Below are positions 31,991 through 42,728 of a DNA stretch of 64,000 nt, in pieces. The stretch spans positions 1,240,001 through 1,304,000 of the forward strand of contig CM074142.1 in NCBI GenBank assembly GCA_037178625.1, given 5' to 3'. The notes under the pieces are model-generated. The model worked only from the letters and a program-made list of their open reading frames with translations. It made no database searches and was not told the DNA's origin. Position numbers and translations under genes: made by a program. Position 1 is the first letter of the stretch. Each line of letters starts with the position of its first letter. This DNA comes from Skeletonema tropicum. Lineage: Eukaryota > Bacillariophyta > Thalassiosirophyceae > Thalassiosirales > Thalassiosiraceae.

Positions 31991-34552
31991 ATGGTTAAAT
32001 TTTCTCAAGCGGCATCTGTGCTCCTTCTTGCCCTAGGCACAACTGCCTTCGTCCCTTCCAAGCTCGGAAATGTTGCCGTCCGTTCAGGTGCTAACTCTGG
32101 CGCTGTCCAACAGATTGAGAGTTGCGATGCCAAGGTGTGTACACATCGATTTGTGTTTAATTTTTCCACCGTGGTCTATGCTTGCACTTGCGATCCACTT
32201 TGTACACGATCGGAGGTACCTCTATATTGTGAAGAAAAAGAGCACATGTTTTTGTGATGTTTTGTTTCACTAATTTCCTAATTTATTTCTAACATCTCTT
32301 GTTCCTCCACACACACAACTGAATTAAATGAAATTTAACAAACAAAACAGTCCGCTATGATCTTGAACCTCATTCAGTCTCAAGACATCGACCTTGAACT
32401 TGCATCCTCTTCACCAAACCGTAAGGTTAAAATTCCCAACTACCGTAACATTGGAATTATGGCACACATCGACGCCGGTAAGACCACTACCACCGAACGT
32501 ATCCTCTACTACACTGGAAAATCATACAAGATTGGTGAGGTCCACGAGGGAGGTGCTACCATGGATTGGATGGAACAAGAGAAGGAACGTGGTATTACCA
32601 TTACATCCGCTGCTACCACATGTGAGTGGAGGGACCACAGGATTAACATCATTGATACACCTGGTCACGTTGATTTCACTTTGGAGGTTGAGCGTAGTTT
32701 GAGGGTGTTGGATGGTGCCGTGGCTGTCTTCGACGGTGTTGCCGGAGTTGAGCCCCAGACTGAGACTGTCTGGCGTCAGGCTGATAAGTACAAGGTTCCT
32801 CGTATGTGTTTCTTGAACAAGATGGACCGTACTGGTGCCAACTTTTACTTCTGCGTTGATACTATTGTTGATTTGTTGGGAAGTACTCCTGCCGTTCTTC
32901 AGATCCCCATCGGATCTGAGGGAGATTTCTTGGGTGTTATCGACTTGGTTACCATGGAAGCAATCATGTACAGAGGAGAGGACTTGGGTGCTTCTTTTGA
33001 CGTTGTTCCCTTGGATGAAGTCACTGATGAGCCTCTTGTTGACGATGCCCTCAAGGCTAAGGCCGCTGAGTGGCGTGAGAAGCTTGTCGAACTTGCCGTT
33101 GAGCAGGACGAGGATGCTTTGATGGAATACTTGGAGGGAAATGAACCCGATGTTGCCACTTTGAAAAATTTGATCCGTGAAGGAACTTTGAACTTGAGCT
33201 TTGTGCCCGTTCTCACCGGAACTGCTTTCAAAAACAAGGGTGTGCAGCCTCTTCTTGATGCTGTTGTTGATTACCTTCCCAGTCCTGTTGATGTTCTTGC
33301 CATCAAGGGTGTCAAGGAAGATGATGAAGAAGCGGAAATTGTCCGTAATTCCTCAGATGCGGAGCCCTTCTCAGCTCTTGCCTTCAAGGTTGCCAACGAT
33401 CCTTTCGTTGGAACCCTTACATTCACTCGTATCTACTCTGGAGTCATGGAGGCCGGAACTTCTGTCTACAACTCCGTGAAAGGAAAGAATGAGCGCATTG
33501 GACGTATGTTGGAGATGCACGCTAATGATCGTACTGAAATTAAGCACGCTGTCGCCGGAGATATCGTCGCACTTGTTGGACTTAAGGATACTACCACCGG
33601 AGAGACTCTCTGTGACAAGAACAACGCTGTTATCCTTGAAAAGATGGACTTCCCTGAGCCCGTCATCAAGGTTGCGGTTGAGCCCAAGACTAAGGCCGAT
33701 CAACAGAAGATGTCAGAAGCACTTATCCGCCTTGCGGCTGAAGATCCATCTTTCCGTTTCTCTCGTGACGAGGAAACTGGTCAGACCATCATTGAGGGTA
33801 TGGGAGAACTCCACCTTGAAATTATCGTTGACCGTATGATGCGTGAGTTCAATGTTGAGGCAAATGTTGGTGCTCCCCAAGTATCTTACCGTGAGGCCAT
33901 CACTGCCCCTGCTGAAATCGACTACACCCACAAGAAGCAATCTGGAGGATCTGGTCAATACGCACGTGTCAAGATCCAATTCGAACCCAAGGAATTCTCT
34001 GACGAGGAAGGATCGATGGACTTTGAATTCGTGTCAGACATCAAGGGAGGTTCCGTCCCTAAGGAGTACATTCCTGGTGTCATCAAGGGTATCGAATCTG
34101 TCCTCGGATCTGGAGTTGTTGCTGGTTACCCCGTCTTAGGAATGAAAGCTACCCTCGTTGATGGAGCCTACCACGACGTCGATTCTTCCGTCATGGCATT
34201 CGAAATTGCCGGACGTGCAGCCACACGCGATGGTCTCCGCAAGGCCAAGCCACGTCTCATGGAACCCCTTATGCAGGTCGATGTCACTACTCCCGAAGAG
34301 TACATGGGAGATGTTTTGGGTGATATTAACTCACGTCGTGGACAAGTTGGTGAGCTTGGAGAGAGAGGTAACACGAAGACCATTTCTGCATTGGTTCCCT
34401 TGGCAAATATGTTCCAATACGTCAGCACACTGAGGTCCATGAGTAAGGGACGTGCCAACTACTCAATGAAGCTTGCTAACTATGATTTCGTACCTCCTAA
34501 TATTGAGGCTGAGCTCAAGGCTGGCTTCAAGGCTGCCGATGAAGAAGAATAA
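31991..34552 (+). CDS. Plastid elongation factor G
   Basis: Exon 1 (31991-32134) and exon 2 (32351-34552) flank a 216-bp GT-AG intron and give 781 residues. Exon 1 encodes the presequence [20 protein letters not shown] with cleavage before Phe (T-A-F-V-P), the bipartite signal and transit type for four-membrane plastids. The mature part is a complete EF-G with all GTPase motifs: [15 protein letters not shown] (G1), RGITITSA (G2), DTPGHVDF (G3), NKMD (G4) and a GTA-type G5. Domains II-V follow, with [11 protein letters not shown] in domain IV. It catalyses ribosome translocation in the plastid. Base composition is skewed to C/T-ending codons, typical of highly expressed genes, and differs from its neighbours. 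The intron separates targeting and enzyme parts. Confidence 0.96.
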
Positions 34553-35139
34553 ATCGAATCTAATTGTATAGCTTAGCTGAATAGAATTGCAATTCCTTAA
34601 ATTAGTGTAAGAGTTGAACCTCTCATATTAAAAGTCAATACTTTCGTCAGTATCTCTTGCTTCGTATTGTAGTATTTTGATTAAGTAGTTTAAAGCAAAT
34701 AGATCCAATTCCGCATTACTCAGTGGACTAAAGCTTTTGCTCAAGCATGCTGTCTCTTCCTCTCTTCAGCTCCCTCTCTCTCGCTCTCTCTAGAGACTAG
34801 AGAGGTAGCGAATGCTTAATTATATAAAACATCAACGATGTTATGAGACATTCAGGTGAGAACATTCTCGTCAAGTGAAACAAGAACACCTTTTGCCCAA
34901 GCGCGGCAAGTACTTCAGTACTACATACTTCTTATCATATCATACATTTTCATTTTTGTAGAGGACCGAAGCTGGCTTGCTGGTCAGCTACATACTTCTT
35001 ACTTATATATGTCCGCCCGCCCGGAGATTAGTCATTCATACGACTTGACGATGAGAACTACTATGAAGCTTGCTCGATTAACTTTGTATTTATTTATTTA
35101 CTTAGAGCTAGAGCGGGGGTTAAATAAAAAAGGAGAATA

Positions 35140-35270
35140 AGAGGTGGCTGTGCACTTAGTGCGTCATAGTTTCATGAAGGAATCAATATGCAATCGAAGA
35201 ATCGGAGAATCTAAGTTCAAGAGGTGGTTGGCACTTAGTGCGTCATAATTATATGTCGGAATAAGTATAT
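35140..35270 (+). repeat. Repeat pair with GCACTTAGTGCGTCATA core
   Basis: Two copies of about 50 bp, offset by about 80 bp (35140-35189 and 35220-35270). They share AGAGGTGG, then the 17-base core and GGAAT-A-GTATATG-like ends. Confidence 0.75.
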
Positions 35271-35424
35271 GTGGTCGTAAAGTCTCTGTTTGTTTTGCAC
35301 CGGCAGATAGTTCAATTTTGCACTGACATCATTCAACCTATTGATTCCAACCTGGATATTTTGAAGAAAATGCGAGAAAAGACCGGGGAGTGAGACGTGG
35401 GCATCTGTTTCAGCTGTTCAGATG

Positions 35425-35641
35425 CGTCAGGAAGGATACCAATTCCTCTGTACGTAAAATCGGAATTTGACGTCAATATGGCTATATTAGTTCAATGAAC
35501 TGTAAATGAGCAGTTCAACTTTCGGAAAAACAGCTGATCTCTAGGTGACATTTGACCGACGGAACTTCTATTTGAGCTTACGTGAAAAAACGTCAGAGAA
35601 AGTACTAGTTCCTCTGTATGTAGATTGAATTTTGACGTCAT
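35425..35641 (+). promoter_or_regulatory. Duplicated segment carrying CRE/bZIP sites (TGACGTCA)
   Basis: Two related segments, 35425-35476 and 35591-35641, share TTCCTCTGTA, GTA, GAAT and TTTGACGTCA. Perfect TGACGTCA palindromes lie at 35468-35475 and 35633-35640, about 480 and 310 bp before the ATG at 35947. In diatoms TGACGT/ACGTCA elements mediate CO2/cAMP and bZIP control of some genes. A role here is inference. Confidence 0.5.
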
Positions 35642-35946
35642 CTGTTGTGTTCGCATCCTTTGAGCCTACATGCAAAACAGCTTGGACGCTGCAACGCTGA
35701 TGGAAAAGTGAAGATAGTAGTTGATCTCCTCAGCAGTTCTGCGTGAAGTCGCAAGTTTCCTCCTCCATCAAGATGGCATGAGCACTCACATGCACATCAC
35801 AACTACTCACTAAAATTGAAGTTACACTACTCTTAGTTGCTTTTGATAACTCCCACATTCATTATCAACAACATCATTTGTTTTTGACAGCTCCCAGATT
35901 CATTATCAACAATATCATTGAGTACGAGACAGCAAACCTCGAGAAC

Positions 35947-37932
35947 ATGTCCTCTCCAAACAAGGACAAAAACGCACTTGAAGTTCTTGCCGACACAGCA
36001 AGTGACGACGAACTACGAAATCGATATGACGCTTCCAAACATTCAGCCCGATCTTATTCAGAAAACCGAGATCACTATTCCACATCACCAGATACAAAAG
36101 AGAGTGAAGACTTAGGAGGCAGGGATTCTGCCGATGGCAATACGACCGGCAGTATTAGAAAGACCACGCTGAAGACGAAAAAGGATGGGCTGCGCAAAGG
36201 CAAATGGATGGTACGTTTATTCATGGTTCCTGTTCGTTATTTCCTTGTCCATGCTGCATGCTACTAACACCTCCTTTTTTACTTTCTGCAGGAGGAGGAA
36301 GAAGAATACACTACAAGGGTCATCCATCACTTCAGTTCAGGCCTTATCACATTACCTGAAGGCAAAACACTTCGAACTTTCCTCGCAGACAAGCTACAAT
36401 GCGATCCTATGCGCATTACAAAGAAGTTTGCAGGAGCATCTTGTCTGAGCAAGAAGATTCACACCTTATGTGAAAGGCCGCACTTCACTCCGCAAGAAAT
36501 TGAGGCTGCTAGAATCGAAATTGAACGGTTGGAAGAGAGGTTCAAACTGCGTCTAGAACATGGGCCAGGTGTTGTGCTGCCTCCAATGGAAAGAAAAACA
36601 CCTGTGCCCATTGGAGGAAGTGTCACATCGCAGCACTATTCACATTCGTATATCCCTGAAGCGACCTCGGTGTGCTCTGTGCCAGATTCAGCCAATCCAT
36701 CCCAAGTGATGGCCCAGAACGCACAGGCATCTCTTGCTCTTTTAGCATACAATGCGCAGCTTGCATCGGCATCTAATCCTGCGGCTGCATTACAATTATT
36801 TGGTGCTACACCACACAGTAATCCAACTATTCGTCAGCCTGCCCCCGCTCCACCTCCAGCGCCTGCCGCCTTGGCAAACCTAGGGACGTCAGCACCAGCG
36901 CCCACATTTGACTTACAGGCACTTTTACAACAGAACAACAGGGTGCAACCTGCAAAGTAAGTGCTTCCATTGTATCTTTCAAATTGTTGCATCACAATAT
37001 TTACTTACATGATCAAATTTTATATCAATGTCAATCAATGCCAATGCAGCCCACCACCAGAAACAAATCCTACTGTAAACAGTCAGCAACTTACCCAATC
37101 TCTCGTGTCGCAACTATTAACACAGCTACAGACACTGGCGACAGTCTCACCTGCGACAATAAATCAACTTCACAGTCAGCTCTTTGCTGCCGTATCACCA
37201 CCAGCACCTCCGCCGCCCACCCAGAGCCCAGCAGCTGGCATAGATATTGCAGCGTTACTCCAAAATATTCAAGCTACAAGTCAAGCTACGAGTCAAACTC
37301 AAGCCGGTAATTTCGCTGTTCCCAATAATGGCAAGCAATTCCAAATACCACAAGCTGTGACTAACCCTACCATTCCAGCTCGAGGCCAAAGTAATGGTAG
37401 CGTACAAAGTACAAGCAGTCACAGTCAGTACAGCACCCGGCGTCTTGTACCCCAAGTTCAAGCACAAAATCCTTCCAACAGCACGAAGCAACCCAACAAT
37501 CCTGTCGCAGACCTCCTTGCTCAATTGAAAAAAGGTCACGATGATGCATTGCAAAAAGCAAGAAGGGAATCCAAGAAAAGGAAGAAGGGAAAATTCAAGA
37601 TACACTCATCTTCAAGTCTGACGAATGAGTCGTCAGAAAGTGAAAATCAGAAGCAACTCCGGTATGAGCGTGCAACTGTAGTATCGTCTGAATCTGGGTC
37701 AAGATCAAAGAACCCCAACGATACTGAAGGCTCGGCATCATCTTCTGATCTAGTAATGCTTGACGCAGCTAGAGGTTGTGACAGTTCATCAAGCAACTCT
37801 TGTTCAGACGATGACAGGGGTCCTCGCAAAGGTCCGTTGCGCAAGCGCTTCAAAGGGTCTCTTGATAACAGCGGCATGACACATCGTGCCCTTCAAGACC
37901 ACGACGAACGGATGGCTAGGAATGCCAATTAG
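35947..37932 (+). CDS. Stramenopile-type EEEYxxRxIxxF/CDPMRI domain protein
   Basis: Three exons (35947-36210, 36292-36956, 37050-37932) with GT-AG introns of 81 and 93 bp give 603 residues; phases agree at each join. The first intron splits GKWM from EEEEEYTTRVIHHF. The joined block continues GLITLPEGKTLRTFLADKL, QCDPMRITKKFAGASCLSKK. I recognise this as a recurrent domain of unknown function in diatom and oomycete proteins. A short helix (EIEAARIEIERLEERFKLRL) follows. The remainder is Gln/Pro/Ala-rich and disordered, like transcription co-regulators, then basic (RRESKKRKKGKFK, a probable nuclear signal). The upstream in-frame ATG at 35878 is possible, but 35947 has the better context. Likely nuclear; molecular role unknown. 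Confidence 0.8.
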
Positions 37933-38043
37933 CTACTTGTTTGCACAATCGAGACAAATGACGTGCAAGTGTAGATTTCAATGTACAATAAACTCAAAAT
38001 ATCTACTACTCCTTAAGGCTAAGCATCATCATACGATAATCTC

Positions 38044-39196
38044 TCAATCAAAACACGAACAACCCAATTTTGCCTTCAGATAATCCATCAGCTTTCCTGT
38101 CAACTTCTCAATGAACGCATCGAGATTCAAATCTGGATCGAGTTTCATCTCCGTCTGCGATCCATCTCCCTTGAATTTGTATGGAAGATCCATAATTGTC
38201 CCCGAATGGCAACAGTCCATCAAACTAGTCATGTGCACTCCATCAGGAAGATTCTTAACTAGCAACTCATAAAGATCATCATCAAGAATCATTCCGCTGG
38301 ATTGAAAATCTCGCGGCACCAAGGCCTCGTCATAACCATCGCTTTCATCTCCATCACGGTCACGGAGCTTCGTTCCATGTCCCGAGTAGTGAAGAAAGAT
38401 TGCATCACCTTCCTCAGCCTGACAAACAACCGTCTTGTAGGCATCAATAATGTTGTCTCTTGTGGGTTCAGTGTGTTCTCCGTCATCCATGAGGATAATG
38501 ATATTTTCTTCCTCAAACCCGTGCACATCTTGGATGTACTTTTTCATGTTTAGCACGTCGTTCCAGCATCCGCTCAGTTCCCCGGGATTATCACCTGCGT
38601 TTGTGAAAGCAACAGAAAAGCCAATAAGAAGTGATCGTTGTAATGTATGTCTCTGAGAACAAGGCATACAATATTTCAGAAGTGTGTATATCTTCAAAAT
38701 TCAACTTACCGACGTAGTTAATACCAATCATGACAGCACGCTTCGTCCCAGTAGCCGTATCAGGTACGAGGTCAAACTTAGTGTTTACATCAATCGGATT
38801 CATGGAAGTCAACTGCGGAATCTGTGAAAAATCCCTCTCTTTTAATTGAACTCTCATCTGCTCCAATACCTCGGTGAAGCTTAAGTCATCTTCAGGTACT
38901 TGTTCATCCGCGTACAAGATGTTCAGCAACGTCGAAGTACACGCTCCACCGGCCCTACCTGCAGGATCCGGCAGTTGGAACCCAGAAACATTTGAGACAT
39001 CTGCGCTTGTTTGACGATCCTGGCAACCAGATATCATACGAATGTCTTTGCGTAATTCATCGGGCTTTGATTTTTCAAACTCCTCGGTTGTCATGGTCCC
39101 TTCTTCTTTGTCGCCACCGCTGAGTCCCAACTCCTCCATTATTTTCTTCTTTGCCTGTTCGAATGCGGCTTCCTTTAGCTTGTTGAAGAACCCCAT
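38044..39196 (-). CDS. Type III metacaspase (p10 before p20)
   Basis: Exon 1 is 38710-39196 and exon 2 is 38044-38594, with a 115-bp GT-AG intron, giving 345 residues. The domain order is reversed relative to types I and II. The N-terminal part holds the small-subunit signature MISGCQDRQTSADVS and GRAGGACTSTLLNIL. The large subunit then begins KRAVMIGINYVGDNPGELSGC and contains FLHYSGHGTKL (catalytic His) and SLMDCCHSGTIMDLPY (catalytic Cys). An acidic loop, RDRDGDESDGYDEAL, resembles the calcium-binding region. This p10-p20 order is known for type III metacaspases of algae with secondary plastids. The enzyme is a calcium-dependent Arg/Lys-specific cysteine protease linked to stress and cell death. 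No signal peptide is seen. Confidence 0.92.
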
Positions 39197-39720
39197 TGTT
39201 AATAGACTCTACTTACTTGAGGTATATTTATCTGAACTTTTTGTTTATGTGTAAGTATTTTTACTGCGGCAAAATACTTATGAGCAATTATAAAGCTGCC
39301 GAACCGAACGCCAAGCAGAGATGTTGTAGTCGTAAATTTCTGAGCAGCATTGCTGATACACTAAGTACTTTAGTGGCAGTGATAGGCAGTGATGCGTTGG
39401 GATCTTTTGATTTGGATCTTTGAGCGAGCGAGATATTTCTTCAAATCGCTTTTGATCTTGGAAAACCCTGTTATGGTACTGCCTGATTTGATCCCAGTGC
39501 GACCTGCCGACGAACACGCACCACGACGCACGCACTTCGTTAGTTCATTTAATTGATTCCAATTCCAAGGAGGATATGTATTGATAGAGTAGATTGCTTG
39601 CACTCTGGCATATCATGGCCACGGCTTGGCGTTGGCTCGTTATGTTACAACACTCCTGTCAAAATTGATTATCTCCTCCACTAGCGAAGAAGAAATTGAT
39701 GCTCGTGGGCATCTCAAAAA
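39197..39720. other. Divergent intergenic region
   Basis: These 524 bp separate the metacaspase and the 2OG oxygenase genes, both transcribed outward. I see no clear gene or repeat; promoters of both must lie here. Confidence 0.5.
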
Positions 39721-40818
39721 ATGATGAATTGCAAAAATACGAACAACATGGTAGTACCATCCAGAAAATGTGTCAGTACCTTCGGCTTCGTCACAATGTT
39801 GTTTTCTCTCCTGGTAACAACATCATGTGCACTGATAAGAGGATGTGGTGCTTTTCATCTCATCAGGGAAATCCAGCCGCCACGGATGACACCGCTATCT
39901 TCAAGCATTAGCAAATTTCCAGGCATCATGGCTGCAGAGAAGGTATCCTCTCCATCGAGTGGCTTCGAGCCATTAACTTGGCTTGATGAGTACGATATGA
40001 ATAGCAACAAACGATGCACTGCCGTCCTTCCCGATGACGAACTACCAAAAAATACTCCTCCTCCAAAAATGCATAATAAACGTACATTGTACTATCAACA
40101 ATCTCTATTGACAGTAGATGAAGCAACCTCTCTCCAAAATGCAGCAGAGCGTTATGGTACATTTGTGGAGTCGAACCGAATAGCGGGTATCATTGAAGAT
40201 GGGGTTTGTATTTCCGAATCATTGGGATCAATACTTAATCCAATTCTCGACTCCAAAATTCTTCCTTGGGCACGAGATGTAAGCTCAACACCCACTCTTA
40301 CTGTAGCCGATGCGTTAATACGAATTTACGACCCTTCCCAAGAATGTCTTCATTTAACAGAGCATTATGATGAATCTTCATTTGCCACAATCATTATACC
40401 ATTGAATGATCCGAATGAGTACGAAGGTGGCCTGTATGTACAATCAGGTGCTTCACCCAATACGCGACTTCATGTTCCATTCACGACAGCGGGGGATGCA
40501 GTATTGCATAAATATGATGTCATGCACGGTGTGCATGTCCGACGTGGGAAGAAACGATGTTCGTTGGTTTTATGGTGTGGTGAGAATGAAGAGAGTGTGA
40601 AATCAAAGACGGTACCATGGATTATTCGCGAGGCCAAGAGCAGTGTACACACAGCTTTTCTTTTTGCATTCAATCATCAGCATGGCTTGCTTGGTTTCAG
40701 TAGAGATTTGGAAATCGCCAAACAATATTACAACTGGGCATCGCGACGGGGTCATGCGCTGTCGGAGTATAAACTGTGGCTAATGGAGCAGGACGCAGAA
40801 ACAGTGAACAATGTTTGA
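39721..40818 (+). CDS. 2-oxoglutarate/Fe(II) oxygenase, prolyl 4-hydroxylase-like
   Basis: The 365-residue intronless protein has a hydrophobic N-terminal segment (TFGFVTMLFSLLVTTSCALI), so it probably enters the secretory route; CGAFHL after it could be a plastid-type cleavage site. The oxygenase core has LTEHYDESSFATIIIPLN (HxD iron ligands), YEGGLYV and GDAVLHKYDVMHGVHVRRGKKRCSLVLW. The last carries the second iron His and the Arg that binds 2-oxoglutarate, as in P4H proteins. The C-terminus (FSRDLEIAKQYYNWASRRGHALSEY) resembles a Sel1-like repeat. Start codons at 39721, 39724 and 39748 are all possible. Substrate is unknown. Confidence 0.8.
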   Translation: MMNCKNTNNMVVPSRKCVSTFGFVTMLFSLLVTTSCALIRGCGAFHLIREIQPPRMTPLSSSISKFPGIMAAEKVSSPSSGFEPLTWLDEYDMNSNKRCTAVLPDDELPKNTPPPKMHNKRTLYYQQSLLTVDEATSLQNAAERYGTFVESNRIAGIIEDGVCISESLGSILNPILDSKILPWARDVSSTPTLTVADALIRIYDPSQECLHLTEHYDESSFATIIIPLNDPNEYEGGLYVQSGASPNTRLHVPFTTAGDAVLHKYDVMHGVHVRRGKKRCSLVLWCGENEESVKSKTVPWIIREAKSSVHTAFLFAFNHQHGLLGFSRDLEIAKQYYNWASRRGHALSEYKLWLMEQDAETVNNV

Positions 40819-41210
40819 ATGAATCTGCATGACGTGTGAAGCAGGAAGTAACCAAATAATTCACCACCTTGCCGTGTATCTTATTGTTAAATCCATTCCT
40901 CCTATTTTTCTGAGTACCTTGAACCTATCTCGTTTATCTTCGAAAACATTCCATCGTAAAAGACCCAACTGTACGAGTGTGCAATACCGTGCTTTTCATC
41001 TTAAACGCTGTCATCTGCCAGCTTCAAAATGCCTTTCCCTTGTACATACTATTTGATTATTTTTGAACCTTCCATCGTAAACGTTGCGGAAACTGGATAG
41101 AAATTTTCTAAGTTATTATTATCATTAATTGAACCCAGTTTGTCCAGCGACGTATCATGACAAGTCTAGCTAATCTTCTTCAAGATTGTTTTTCTCCAAT
41201 TTTGCTCTCG
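40819..41210. other. Convergent 3' region
   Basis: Between the 2OG oxygenase and the opposing glycosyltransferase gene lie 392 bp of likely 3' UTRs. The motif ATTCCATCGTAAA (or CTTCCATCGTAAA) occurs twice. No gene is seen. Confidence 0.5.
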
Positions 41211-42353
41211 TCAGTGGTAGGGGTATAGAGGATACAAAGCTTTCATGGTTGCATTTGTATCGCTGTCAAAGATGGCATACTTTGGAACCATTTTCTTCAG
41301 CTGTTCCCAAGCTAACATATCCACAGTTCCTCCATACATACCTTGTTCTATCCTGGAATTATATTTGCCACGGGTGCACTTTGGGAACCCTTTATTCAGC
41401 ACATCGCCCCTGACACAGTTTTTGTTGTAAAACTCGCTAACACTTTTGAATCGATAGTGGTACAAAAGAGCTACATCTGATGGTATATCATTGTTTGCCT
41501 GTTTTTTCCAACCGCCGGGTCTTGGAATGACCTTGCCCGTTGTGTCCACCCAATTCCCTTTCTTCAGACGAACAGAATGCCCCCAATCCCAGTTCTCCGT
41601 ATCAACATATGAAGGTCTTACGATGACCTTGATTGTTCCCCATGTACCACCTGCGTGAATGTTACGTTTGAGTATTGGAAGGGGTCTAAAACTGGTTTCA
41701 TTCGATACGGTCATCATATTCCAGTTGATACTAATTTGTCCGCAAGTTTCATCGCAATGATCTGTCATAAAGTCAACAATGTTGTCATGTTTCTTAAGGA
41801 TAAAAAACTCATCAGCATCAGTCAGAGCAACGAATGTTTCGTTTCTCGCATCATGTTCGATACACTTGATTGTGCCAAGGTAAAGGAGTATTGTAATAGG
41901 TGAGTATCTTTATTTAAGCCACAAAGACGAGGCGAACAAAATGGAGTGACGGACACTTACTTGTTTGTAGGCAGCATTTTGTGCAGGTATTTGAGGAAAG
42001 TGAATTATTTTGACATACTCTTGAATGTCCTTTCGTGTATCATACCAGCGGCGCAGACCAAAATCATCCGTCAAGGTATTGTCGTATATATACACTTTGA
42101 AACCCAGTGAGATATGGAAATCCATCCACTCATCAATGTAGTGTGTCTCATTTTTTACAAGCAAGCAGACCGCCACGGTAGTTGAGTTGTATTTCGATGG
42201 AGAGTAAATTTTTAGCATTGAAAATTTTGACTTTAGTTGGCCGCCATTATTTTCATTTTCATCCGCCATTAGACCCACACGGATGCTCCAATTGAAAAAA
42301 CACGCAATGCATGTCAATGATATGACGATGATCCGTCGTGATCGCATCTTCAA
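41211..42353 (-). CDS. GT92 (DUF23) family glycosyltransferase
   Basis: Exon 1 (41961-42353) and exon 2 (41211-41864) flank a 96-bp GT-AG intron in phase 0, giving 348 residues. The N-terminus has a basic stretch and one membrane helix (IIVISLTCIACFFNWSI), a type II Golgi anchor. The GT92 pattern follows: AVCLLVKNETHYIDEWMDFH, YIYDNT, AAYKQ then across the splice CIEHDARNETFVALTDADEFFIL with the DxD-like metal site, and later GHSVRLKKG and YHYRFKSVSEF. GT92 members add galactose or related sugars to N-glycans or cell-surface polysaccharide. Acceptor and donor are not deducible here. Confidence 0.82.
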
Positions 42354-42728
42354 ATTAGTGCCCTTGGGATATCAATAGTAAACAGTTGGATAGACACAAC
42401 ATGGCATACATATCATATCTTATATCTTCTAATATAAATAAGTACATACTTACTTATTACTCAGTATGATAGTGTGTAGTGTGTAGTGTTGAGTTGTGTG
42501 GGGCTTTAGTAGGGTTGGAACGCCAAAGTTGCTTTCAGCCTTTCTCATTAATGGTAAAACTGGAAAATCCCTCTCTCTTCTAATTTCTTTACAAGATTAA
42601 TTGCTTTTCACTCTCACTTCTGTACACAGTGTCATGGATGGAAGAGGACAACTTACCACTCGCCCCATTTGTCATTGCGAGAAGGAAATAGAAACAGTGC
42701 GGTGCGGTAGCGAGTACATCACTTCTCA
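42354..42728. other. Divergent intergenic region
   Basis: These 375 bp lie between the GT92 start (minus) and the TPR gene (plus). A short 68-codon frame from about 42601 overlaps the TPR start in another frame; an upstream exon of the TPR gene there cannot be excluded. TAGTGTGTAG-like duplications occur near 42470-42490. Confidence 0.45.

Larger units (their letters stand above)
34553..35946. other. Gene-free region with two repeat pairs and CRE-like sites
   Basis: No gene is supported in 1394 bp. It holds a (CT)n-TAGAG tract (34770-34805), a repeat pair sharing GCACTTAGTGCGTCATA (35140-35189 and 35220-35270), and a second pair that ends in TGACGTCA (35425-35476 and 35591-35641). The second pair lies 300-520 bp upstream of the next gene, so it may be its regulatory region. 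Confidence 0.6.
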
